64,000 nt of DNA from a bacterium 336/3. Its GTDB lineage: Bacteria > Bacteroidota > Bacteroidia > Cytophagales > Thermonemataceae. Shown here piece by piece: positions 50,558-57,633 of this stretch (position 1 is the first letter of the stretch; each line of letters opens with the position of its first letter). The position numbers were made by a program, and so were the translations under genes. The stretch spans positions 2,680,586 through 2,744,585 of the forward strand of contig LJIE01000001.1 of assembly GCA_001281695.1 (NCBI GenBank), in the 5' to 3' direction. Under the pieces are notes generated by a model. It did no database searches, had not been told where the DNA came from, and saw only the letters and a list, made by a program, of their open reading frames with translations.

Positions 50558-51487
50558 ATGAAAATTCTAATATTTATATGCATTTGTAGCTTCCCCTTTA
50601 TTTCATTATTTGGACAGAAAAAAGCGGAAGCAGAAATAGAAGCTCAAATCCTTTTCGAAAAAGCTGTTCTATTACATACTCTTCCAGAAGAACTCGCTTT
50701 GACTCAGGGAAAAGATAGTATATCCTTTCAATATGCAAAAGAATTGGAGAATGACATATACGAAGAAGCCCTTGATTTATATAAAACCTTTATAGAAAAA
50801 TATCCTAAATCAAAATTGATTTACAGAGCTTTGTATAATAAGGGTTCATTGGAACGATATTTAAAAATGAACTGGGAAGCCAATAATACTTTTCAGGTTT
50901 TGCTAAATAGCAAAGCAAATGATCAAGAAAAAGGTGGTAAGGGTTCAGGCATTATGGCTGAGCCTTACGCAAACTATAAACATGAAGCAGCCAAAGAATT
51001 AACTCTTATTGCCATTGAATACAAGTCTTATGAAGAGGCTTTGAAGTATCTTGATTTAATGAAAAAATACCCTTATCACCATTTTTGTGGAAATGAGTAT
51101 GCTACTGACGAAATTTATACACAAGGATTGTATGCTCAATGTTATATTGGGTTAAATGAAAATCAAAAAGCCATTCAGGTTCTTTTACCAAGTCTGCTAG
51201 AAAATGGTCTTGCTGATAATTCTGCTCTGGTTCAGACATTATATGATATTTTAATAAAATTGTATTCCAAAGACTCATTAAAGGCTCAATACGAGTACGC
51301 CTTTAAAAACTATCAATCCAAAACCATCAAAAGAAAGAAAAACTCGTATGATATTTTATTTATTAAATTTCTAGATACGGAAATAGAGTTACCAGTAGAT
51401 TCTTTTTATCAAAAAAAAGAGTCTTTGGATAAACGTATTAATCATATCTATACAGACTCATTGTTTTATAAGCTTTTATCTCAATAA
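50558..51487 (+). CDS. Exported tetratricopeptide-like protein
   Basis: 309 residues from the ATG at 50558, where a signal peptide begins (I-L-I-F-I-C-I-C-S-F-P-F-I); an earlier TTG opening is less likely. Helical repeats follow, e.g. Y-E-E-A-L-D-L-Y-K-T-F-I-E-K-Y-P-K-S and N-Q-K-A-I-Q-V-L-L-P-S-L. A scaffold of the envelope with no further clue. Three bases before the Crp-like gene, so probably cotranscribed. Confidence 0.75.
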   Translation: MKILIFICICSFPFISLFGQKKAEAEIEAQILFEKAVLLHTLPEELALTQGKDSISFQYAKELENDIYEEALDLYKTFIEKYPKSKLIYRALYNKGSLERYLKMNWEANNTFQVLLNSKANDQEKGGKGSGIMAEPYANYKHEAAKELTLIAIEYKSYEEALKYLDLMKKYPYHHFCGNEYATDEIYTQGLYAQCYIGLNENQKAIQVLLPSLLENGLADNSALVQTLYDILIKLYSKDSLKAQYEYAFKNYQSKTIKRKKNSYDILFIKFLDTEIELPVDSFYQKKESLDKRINHIYTDSLFYKLLSQ

Positions 51488-51490
51488 GCT

Positions 51491-52099
51491 ATGAAAACAC
51501 ACTCCTCGCCTATTCTTGACGAAAAACTCAAAGAGCATGTACTCATTCAGTATCTTTCAAGATTTACAACCGTTTCAGAAGAAGATGCTCTCATTCTTCT
51601 TGAAAACTTAGATGTTCGTTCTTTTAAAAAAGGTGATATTTTACTTAGAGAAGGGCAAATTTCTCCTTGGTGTTATTTTGTACTCAAAGGTTGTGTCAGA
51701 CAATATTATCTTGTAGATGGTGAGGAAAAAACTACCAATTTCTTTACAGAAGGCACTCCCATTAGTTTGTATGAAGGTTTTTATAAAAATGCTCCTGCTA
51801 AATATTATTTAGTTTGTTTAGAAGACTGTTATCTTTCTGTGGGACTACCCGAAGACGCTTCTCACCCACTTGCTACCAAATTTGAGCCTGTTTGCCGTTT
51901 ATCTTCCCAAGAAGAATCAAGTAAATATCAAGAAATGCTTGCGATGTATATGATTTACAACCCTGAAGAACGCTATCTGAATTTACTACAAACAAGACCT
52001 GATTTGATTGAAAGAGTTCCTCAGTACTACTTGGCAAGCTATTTAGGCATTACTCCCGAAACCCTCAGCCGAATTCGCAAACGAATTATGTCTAAATAG
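51491..52099 (+). CDS. Crp/Fnr-family transcriptional regulator
   Basis: 202 residues. Cyclic-nucleotide-binding-like beta-roll (about 25-140: F-K-K-G-D-I-L-L-R-E-G-Q) and a C-terminal HTH Y-Y-L-A-S-Y-L-G-I-T-P-E-T-L-S-R-I-R. No Fnr cysteines. In Bacteroidota this type is often encoded beside an NAD(P)-dependent oxidoreductase, as here, and may respond to oxidative or electrophilic stress. Confidence 0.88.
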   Translation: MKTHSSPILDEKLKEHVLIQYLSRFTTVSEEDALILLENLDVRSFKKGDILLREGQISPWCYFVLKGCVRQYYLVDGEEKTTNFFTEGTPISLYEGFYKNAPAKYYLVCLEDCYLSVGLPEDASHPLATKFEPVCRLSSQEESSKYQEMLAMYMIYNPEERYLNLLQTRPDLIERVPQYYLASYLGITPETLSRIRKRIMSK

Positions 52100-52148
52100 T
52101 TATTCTTCTTTCTTGACGAAAATCAATGAAATTGCCTAAACTGCTTTG

Positions 52149-52156
52149 TAATTTTG
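52149..52156 (+). promoter_or_regulatory. Bacteroidota -7 element (TAATTTTG)
   Basis: Exact TAnnTTTG match 24 bases before the oxidoreductase start; a TTTG is present closer than usual. Confidence 0.5.
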
Positions 52157-52180
52157 TAAAAGATTAATCTAAATCTATAT

Positions 52181-53155
52181 ATGAAAGCAGTTGTAAGAAC
52201 CCAATACGGAAAATTTGAGGATATTCTTTTCATCAAAGAAGTAGAAAAACCCACGCCCAAAGACAACGAAATTTTAGTAAAAGTCTATGCCACTACCATC
52301 AACAGAACAGATTGTGCTGTTACAAGTGGTTATCCTTCTATTATCAGGCTTTTTACAGGTCTTCCTACGCCCAAACAACCCATTGTAGGCACTGACTTTG
52401 CAGGTGTTGTAGAAGCCATAGGCAAAAATGTAAAACTCTTTCAAACAGGTGATAAAGTTTTTGGATTTGAAGATACAGGCATTGCCTCACAAGCCGAATA
52501 CATGACAATTGACGAAAACAAGCCTATCGCTATCATTCCTGAAAATATTAGTTTTGAGCAGGCAGCAGCCAGTTTGGAAGGAGCTCATTATGCAATTAAT
52601 TTTTTCAATAAAGTAAAATTAAATCCCAGCCATAAGGTGCTCATCAATGGAGCTTCTGGGGCTATTGGCTCGGCTGCTACCCAGTTTCTAAAGGCTCAGG
52701 GCTTGTATGTGGCTGTTACATGCCCTACTAATACCATAGAACAAGTACGTTCTTGGGGTGTTGATAAAATAATGGATTATACCCAAGAAGATTTCACAAA
52801 AGATAACCAAATCTACGATTTTGTATTTGATGCTGTTGGAAAAAGCTCTTTTGGTAAATGCAAGCCTCTGCTAACTCCAAAAGGCGTTTATATCTCCTCA
52901 GAATTGGGCAAAAACTCTCAAAATCCATTTTTAGCCCTTATTACACCATTTTTAGGAGGGAAAAAAGTGATATTTCCCTTCCCCTCCAACATCAAAGCGA
53001 GTATAGCATATATTTCAGATATGCTCAAACAAGGAAAATTCAAGCCTCTGATAGATAGAGCCTATTCTTTAGACCAAGTTGTAGAAGCATACCAGTATGT
53101 ACACTCAGGAAAGAAAATTGGTAATGTGATTTTAAGTATTCATCCAGCTATATAA
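52181..53155 (+). CDS. NAD(P)-dependent alcohol dehydrogenase / quinone reductase-like
   Basis: 324 residues of the MDR superfamily. N-terminal GroES-like domain (I-V-G-T-D-F-A-G-V-V-E-A-I-G) and Rossmann domain with V-L-I-N-G-A-S-G-A-I-G-S-A-A. Zinc ligands of the classical alcohol dehydrogenases are absent, so it is closer to zeta-crystallin-type quinone reductases. Encoded next to the Crp-like regulator that probably controls it. Confidence 0.9.
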   Translation: MKAVVRTQYGKFEDILFIKEVEKPTPKDNEILVKVYATTINRTDCAVTSGYPSIIRLFTGLPTPKQPIVGTDFAGVVEAIGKNVKLFQTGDKVFGFEDTGIASQAEYMTIDENKPIAIIPENISFEQAAASLEGAHYAINFFNKVKLNPSHKVLINGASGAIGSAATQFLKAQGLYVAVTCPTNTIEQVRSWGVDKIMDYTQEDFTKDNQIYDFVFDAVGKSSFGKCKPLLTPKGVYISSELGKNSQNPFLALITPFLGGKKVIFPFPSNIKASIAYISDMLKQGKFKPLIDRAYSLDQVVEAYQYVHSGKKIGNVILSIHPAI

Positions 53156-53286
53156 TTTTTTAGTAGCATAAAACATGATTCATTTGGCATATTTATTGCT
53201 CGAAGTTAATCAATACCACACTTCAAATTTTATGAAAGCCAAGCCTAAAGCTTTTTATTTAGGCATCACTAAAATTAATATAACTT

Positions 53287-53664
53287 ATGAGAAAAAATAC
53301 TTTTACCTTCGTTGCCCTTTTAATGCTTATTTTCGCAGGTTTTGGATGCAAAAAAAATGAGCCTCAACCCTCTTCTTCATGTATTGAGGGTGTTGTTATT
53401 GCTCAACGAGGAGATGTAGTAAGTGGTTTGCCTACTTGTACATCAGTTGTTCAAATTACCAATCGAAATATTGGAGTTTCTTGGTTTGGAAACAATAATT
53501 GTGTATTTATTTTCAATTTGCCAGCTTCGCTGAGTACAAAGAACACAAGAGTTTTCTTTAGGAGTTACACACAAATTCCTTCTCCTTTATTTACAACAGA
53601 CTGTACGCAACCACCTGCTGAGTTTACAATCAATGCAGAAGGAATTGCTGGTCAATGTCAATAA
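53287..53664 (+). CDS. Small lipoprotein (125 aa)
   Basis: 125 residues; lipobox F-A-G-F-G-C-K-K-N at about 16-24. The body has five further cysteines (C-I-E-G, P-T-C, N-N-C, D-C, G-Q-C), probably paired in disulfides, and a beta-rich pattern. The function is unknown. Confidence 0.65.
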   Translation: MRKNTFTFVALLMLIFAGFGCKKNEPQPSSSCIEGVVIAQRGDVVSGLPTCTSVVQITNRNIGVSWFGNNNCVFIFNLPASLSTKNTRVFFRSYTQIPSPLFTTDCTQPPAEFTINAEGIAGQCQ

Positions 53665-53672
53665 TAAAATCT

Positions 53673-53708
53673 AAAGCCCTCATCATTTTGAGGGCTTTTA
53701 TTTTTTGC
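53673..53708 (+). terminator. Intrinsic terminator
   Basis: Stem AAAGCCCTCA / TGAGGGCTTT with a six-base loop, then T-run. Confidence 0.88.
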
Positions 53709-53803
53709 CTTGATTATGTAATTTTAAAGGTAAATGAGTAAATTTTAGTATCCGTTGAGTATTTTTTATTCTCTCGATACCAAATTGTACTAACTATTTC
53801 GCC

Positions 53804-53877
53804 TTCGTTGGTGTTCTTCACCAACGAAAAATAAGTGAAGTTCGTTGGTGGTGTCGCTATGCTAAAACACCACCAAC
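53804..53877. repeat. Competing hairpins built from GTTGGTG repeats
   Basis: TTCGTTGGTG (53804-53813) pairs with CACCAACGAA (53819-53828); the same TTCGTTGGTG recurs at 53841-53850, and GTTGGTGGTGT (53844-53854) pairs with ACACCACCAAC (53867-53877). The middle arm can also pair with the second copy, so two folds exclude each other. It lies in the gap between the lipoprotein gene and the 3' end of the RNA-repair cassette. Confidence 0.7.
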
Positions 53878-53923
53878 AGCAGTAAAGCCCGAAGCAATCT
53901 TTATTTTATCAACTTTACATTAT

Positions 53924-54802
53924 TTAAAAATCCCCATAATATACTTGGAAGCAAGGCAAACGGAGTTCGTCTCGCCACATATATACCACTTGGTTTCTAT
54001 CATCCAATACAAATTCAATCATGTATTTGTCTTTAATATAAGTATTGTATATTTCTGTTTTAATGATAGAGTCTTTTCGGGTATCAGCCGTTTTACGCAT
54101 CAAAAGCTCATCGAAATGTACTCCATAACGCTCCAGCCAAGTAAGCGTTTGAGGCTTGTATTGGTCTTCACGAGCCGAAATTAAAAGAATTTTATAGCCA
54201 TTTTTAGCATACTCTTTCAATACACCCAATACAGGCTTGTTGGGCAAATCTTTATCGCAAGTGCTTGCATTATAAGGGTCTCGGTCTTGCATTAAGCAAA
54301 GCGTTCCATCCAAATCGCAGATAATTGCCTTCGGCAAAGCCTCATTTTGCACAGCATAACGAGTTTCATCTTTGATGAAATTTCGATACATCTCACGAAT
54401 CACTTTCTCTCCTACTTTGGCTTTTCCTTCTCGTTTGCTATCATTTTCGATACATTGTTCCAAATAAACCTCCATATCTTTCACTTCTACTTTTACAGAA
54501 TCGTTGTTTTTCTTGTTAAACTCCTGCACCAGCTGATTGATACGAACAATATTCTTTTCAGAAAGGTTGGTATCATCTACAATTACATGTTTTCCATCTT
54601 CCAACGCTTTTATAATCAGCATATCACGCACCTGTTTGATAAATTTTTCGTTTCCTTTGCTTGTATAACCGTTATCAAACATCATTCTCAAATCATCTCG
54701 GTTTATTCTTTTATATGAATTAGGGTTTTGAGCCACCAAATTTTTCGCATAAGTAGATTTTCCACTCCCTGGCAATCCACGCATAATAATTACTTTTTTC
54801 AT
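53924..54802 (-). CDS. T4 Pnkp-like polynucleotide kinase-phosphatase
   Basis: 292 residues from the ATG at 54802; an upstream reading adds 14 residues without homology. It matches phage T4 Pnkp (PseT) across its length. Kinase: Walker A G9-L-P-G-S-G-K-S-T17, catalytic I-N-R-D36-D-L-R39, V-I-V-D-D-T-N. Phosphatase: D163-L-D165-G-T of the HAD family, L-D-D-R-N-Q-V-V, and C-terminal F-Q-V-Y-Y-G-D-F. T4 Pnkp adds a 5' phosphate and removes 3' phosphates so RNA ligase can seal tRNA breaks. Third gene of the cassette, 101 bases after the nucleotidyltransferase gene. Confidence 0.92.
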   Translation of the reverse strand: MKKVIIMRGLPGSGKSTYAKNLVAQNPNSYKRINRDDLRMMFDNGYTSKGNEKFIKQVRDMLIIKALEDGKHVIVDDTNLSEKNIVRINQLVQEFNKKNNDSVKVEVKDMEVYLEQCIENDSKREGKAKVGEKVIREMYRNFIKDETRYAVQNEALPKAIICDLDGTLCLMQDRDPYNASTCDKDLPNKPVLGVLKEYAKNGYKILLISAREDQYKPQTLTWLERYGVHFDELLMRKTADTRKDSIIKTEIYNTYIKDKYMIEFVLDDRNQVVYMWRDELRLPCFQVYYGDF

Positions 54803-54903
54803 TTTACAATTAACATTTATCATTGAACATTTAATAGTGGACAAGCATCATTGAACATTGATAATCGTCCTTTTTCTTTTCTCTCTTCTCTCTTTTCCTA
54901 AAT

Positions 54904-55698
54904 CTAATAATTTACTCCATTCTCCATTGCCTCATAAAACAGTTCCAAATCCATGTATTCAGTTTGTTTAGATAGGTAAATCTTTGTTTTTGAAAGCTCA
55001 CACAAGAAATTATCGAGTTTTTTCTGTTCTTGTGTCTCCATCACCCTGCAAATCTTTTTCTGTTCGAGCATTTGAGTTACTTGTTTACGTATATTTTCGG
55101 CTTTTTCAAGCAGAATGTCTGCTTCACTGGCTTTCTCTTTAAAATTTAAAGTTTTAAAATACTCCAATCGCTCTTTAATTTGCGGATGATTGATTTGTAA
55201 ATCTTTTTTTAAAATTCCTTCTGCAAACAAAACGCCTCTATCTATATGCAAAAGCCTTTTGGCTTGTTCTCTTTCCAAAATAGAAGGAATCAAGTATTTT
55301 CTATCTCTTTTACAAAAACCTGCATAAGCTTTGACTATGTTATAATTATAGAAATTTGTTCGGTTTTCATACAAATATCCCAACACAGAGTTTTTGAGTG
55401 TTTCGGTGTGCAAAGACTCAAAATAAACACTCGAATCGCCAGAGAGAATATTTTGGATGAATGTATAAAGATCTTCAAAAATATAATCTGTGTTACTCGC
55501 TTCATCTTTATACTGCAAAGTATGGTGTAAATCGAGAAAGCTGTGTTGTTTGTTATAGCTTGGCACATAAATACACAACATATCTGTGTCGCTATCAGCG
55601 TTTTTTACACCATACAAAGCAGAACCTACTTCTATTTCTACAAGTGTCGCTTTTTGAAGCGTTTCTAATAATTCAGTATTTTTAAAGTGAATATTCAT
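54904..55698 (-). CDS. Minimal nucleotidyltransferase (YcgL/COG3541-like)
   Basis: 264 residues. The polymerase-beta-type motif is V-G-S-A-L-Y-G-V-K-N-A-D-S-D-T-D-M-L-C (about 22-40), with the catalytic D-x-D and a Gly-Ser turn; further acidic residues follow in the first 90 residues. The C-terminal half is helical and charged. YcgL-type proteins are predicted nucleotidyltransferases of unknown substrate. Between an RNA ligase and a Pnkp gene, it may add or modify nucleotides at RNA ends (inference). Six bases separate it from the ligase gene. Confidence 0.8.
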   Translation of the reverse strand: MNIHFKNTELLETLQKATLVEIEVGSALYGVKNADSDTDMLCIYVPSYNKQHSFLDLHHTLQYKDEASNTDYIFEDLYTFIQNILSGDSSVYFESLHTETLKNSVLGYLYENRTNFYNYNIVKAYAGFCKRDRKYLIPSILEREQAKRLLHIDRGVLFAEGILKKDLQINHPQIKERLEYFKTLNFKEKASEADILLEKAENIRKQVTQMLEQKKICRVMETQEQKKLDNFLCELSKTKIYLSKQTEYMDLELFYEAMENGVNY

Positions 55699-55704
55699 AG
55701 TTTT

Positions 55705-56727
55705 TTATTCGTAAATATTGAGAGCAAAAGCCTTTTGAAACTCTGGACGAATCATTTTCCAGATAATCGGTGCATAATTGTTTTTATCAAGCATCGAAAA
55801 CAAAACAGAAGGATATTTACAAGTCATAAAGTACAAGGCAGTTTCTTTACGAGACTCCAATACTTTAAAGTCTTTCAAACACTGATTTTCAATTTCTTTG
55901 AAGGAAGTATTTAATTCGTCCACTGTTTTCTTCACCCAATCGTAGAATTCATCTGGCACTCGGTCTAAAATTTCATCAAACGACTGGTTTTCTTTCATGT
56001 ACTCCCAAATATTAATCGTTGAAACTCGTGTAACCAATCGGTGCAAACGCAAATATTCCTCAAACTTAATTTTATAACGCAAGCCGTTTGCAAATTTCAC
56101 CACAAAACCCTCTTTGTTTACTTCTTCCAATTCTTTGAGTGTCGTTATATCTTTAATTCCATGATATTTCTTTACAATCGGGAAACCAATAGCCTCCAAA
56201 GGCAAATCTAAACCAGTTTCATTATCAATAATTGCCAAAAGCACCAATTCTTCCATATCTCCATAATCTACCACAATTCGGTTCTGAGGATAAATAATCT
56301 CAAACAAGTAAGTTTTACCTTTTTCTAATTTATTCAAAGCGTGTTTGTATTTGGAGTATAAAAGTTCGTTGGCTTTATCTGATTGCTCACTTGCAAACGA
56401 CCCTCTTGATGCCATAAAAGGCTTATCTTCTATCCAGTACAAAATACCCAAAGAACCATCCATTTTTTCAAATACTTCAAAAGGCTCGTTTGGTAACACT
56501 TGGTTTTCTTGCTCCCCAAGATTAAAAAACTTACCGAAAGGACGAGCTACTATTTCATAGTTTTCGTTCAAGATTAAACCTCTGCAAGCAAGTGTTACTT
56601 CATTCCAAACTCTTTCGTACTGAACTGTTGGTGAGTAATTATAGATATACAAATTGTGTTCAGGGTGGCGTTGTACCTCCAAATAACCTGCTTCAAGCAT
56701 CTGATTTAATAACTCTATATTTTTCAT
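55705..56727 (-). CDS. T4 Rnl1-like RNA ligase
   Basis: 340 residues. Nucleotidyltransferase motifs in order: E-K88-M-D-G-S (motif I, adenylated lysine), C-R-G-L-I-L upstream, Y-L-F-E-I-I-Y-P (motif III), E-G-F-V-V-K-F (motif IV) and Y-K-I-K-F-E-E-Y (motif V). A C-terminal helical domain of about 100 residues resembles the tRNA-specific region of T4 Rnl1 (374 residues). It seals 3'-OH/5'-phosphate RNA ends. First gene of the cassette, downstream of a 10-bp inverted repeat. Confidence 0.9.
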   Translation of the reverse strand: MKNIELLNQMLEAGYLEVQRHPEHNLYIYNYSPTVQYERVWNEVTLACRGLILNENYEIVARPFGKFFNLGEQENQVLPNEPFEVFEKMDGSLGILYWIEDKPFMASRGSFASEQSDKANELLYSKYKHALNKLEKGKTYLFEIIYPQNRIVVDYGDMEELVLLAIIDNETGLDLPLEAIGFPIVKKYHGIKDITTLKELEEVNKEGFVVKFANGLRYKIKFEEYLRLHRLVTRVSTINIWEYMKENQSFDEILDRVPDEFYDWVKKTVDELNTSFKEIENQCLKDFKVLESRKETALYFMTCKYPSVLFSMLDKNNYAPIIWKMIRPEFQKAFALNIYE

Positions 56728-56769
56728 TTCAATATTTTCTATTCTTTTGTTGTCTTAACTGATACAAAA

Positions 56770-56804
56770 CAAATACATAATTACGCATTCAAATTGCGTA
56801 ATTA
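56770..56804 (-). promoter_or_regulatory. Inverted-repeat operator candidate upstream of RNA ligase
   Basis: TAATTACGCA (56778-56787) and TGCGTAATTA (56795-56804) form a perfect dyad with a seven-base spacer, 51 bases from the ligase ATG. Immediately downstream on the minus strand is TGTATTTG (56770-56777), one mismatch from TAnnTTTG. The dyad would occupy the promoter spacer and -33 region, the usual place for a repressor or activator site. Confidence 0.6.
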
Positions 56805-56875
56805 AAATATTTTTTATAAAAGTTTAAAATATTTGTGATAGTACCTTGAAAATACACTTTTTTGAGATCTAAGCA

Positions 56876-56914
56876 TAAAAAAAGGAGAGACTTTATAGTC
56901 TCTCCTTTTTTTAT
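56876..56914. terminator. Intrinsic terminator of the fasciclin gene
   Basis: Perfect 12-bp stem AAAGGAGAGACT / AGTCTCTCCTTT with TTAT loop, A-run left and T-run right, so usable both ways. Confidence 0.9.
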
Positions 56915-56932
56915 GTTTATATTTTTTTGTGA

Positions 56933-57529
56933 TTATGGCATCACTACTTTATCAATCACGTGAACTACACCACTACCAGCTGCTACATCAGCAGTAGTTA
57001 CGTTAGCACCGTTTACGGTTACTTTTCCGTCTTTTTTCTCTACTTTCAATTTTTTACCTTGTAGAGTTGTAACTTCAGTAACGCCATCTTTAATGTCTGA
57101 AGATTTGATAGTACCTTTTACAACGTGGAATTTCAAAACATCAGCCAATTTAGCTTTGTTTTCAGGTTTTAAAAGGTCAGCCAAAGCTTTTTTATCCACA
57201 GCAGCAAATGCAGCGTTGGTTGGAGCAAATACAGTGATGCTATCAGAAGCATTGCTTAAAGCACCTACTAAATCAGCAGCTTTTACAGCAGTCACCAATG
57301 TACCAAAGTTAGTGGTATCAGCCATTGCTACATCTACAACAGATTTAGGTTTGTTAGCTTCAGCAGCTTTTTTATCAGCTTCTACTTTTGCTAAAGAATC
57401 CTCTGTTGTCTTTTTTGCTAAAGAATCTGCTTTTGCTTTGTCAGCATCCTGACCACCTTTGTTATCACAAGCTGTGAACGCTACGGCACCTGCCATCATA
57501 GCAGCTACTAACATTTTGTTTGCTTTCAT
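56933..57529 (-). CDS. Fasciclin-domain lipoprotein
   Basis: 198 residues. Lipobox A-V-A-F-T-A-C-D-N (C21), then a K-A-D-S-L-A-K / E-D-S-L-A-K spacer (about 30-60), then a single fasciclin domain (F-G-T-L-V-T-A-V-K-A, T-V-F-A-P-T-N-A-A-F-A, L-K-F-H-V-V-K-G, G-V-V-H-V-I-D-K-V-V-M-P). Fasciclin domains mediate adhesion or bind small ligands at the cell surface. Confidence 0.92.
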   Translation of the reverse strand: MKANKMLVAAMMAGAVAFTACDNKGGQDADKAKADSLAKKTTEDSLAKVEADKKAAEANKPKSVVDVAMADTTNFGTLVTAVKAADLVGALSNASDSITVFAPTNAAFAAVDKKALADLLKPENKAKLADVLKFHVVKGTIKSSDIKDGVTEVTTLQGKKLKVEKKDGKVTVNGANVTTADVAAGSGVVHVIDKVVMP

Positions 57530-57633
57530 GTTTGAGTTTAATTTTTAATAGATTAAAAGTAATGCAAGTATAACAGAAAAACTTTTGAATTGTTTTTCAA
57601 TTACCTAAAAAATATGTTAAATTTTTATTAAAT

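Noticed and set aside
53243-53266. Hairpin GCCTAAA / TTTAGGC before the small lipoprotein gene as terminator
   Set aside because: The arms are short and no T-run follows.
53804-53877. Reading the hairpins as a CRISPR array
   Set aside because: Only two related arms, unequal spacing, no repeat-spacer pattern and no cas genes.
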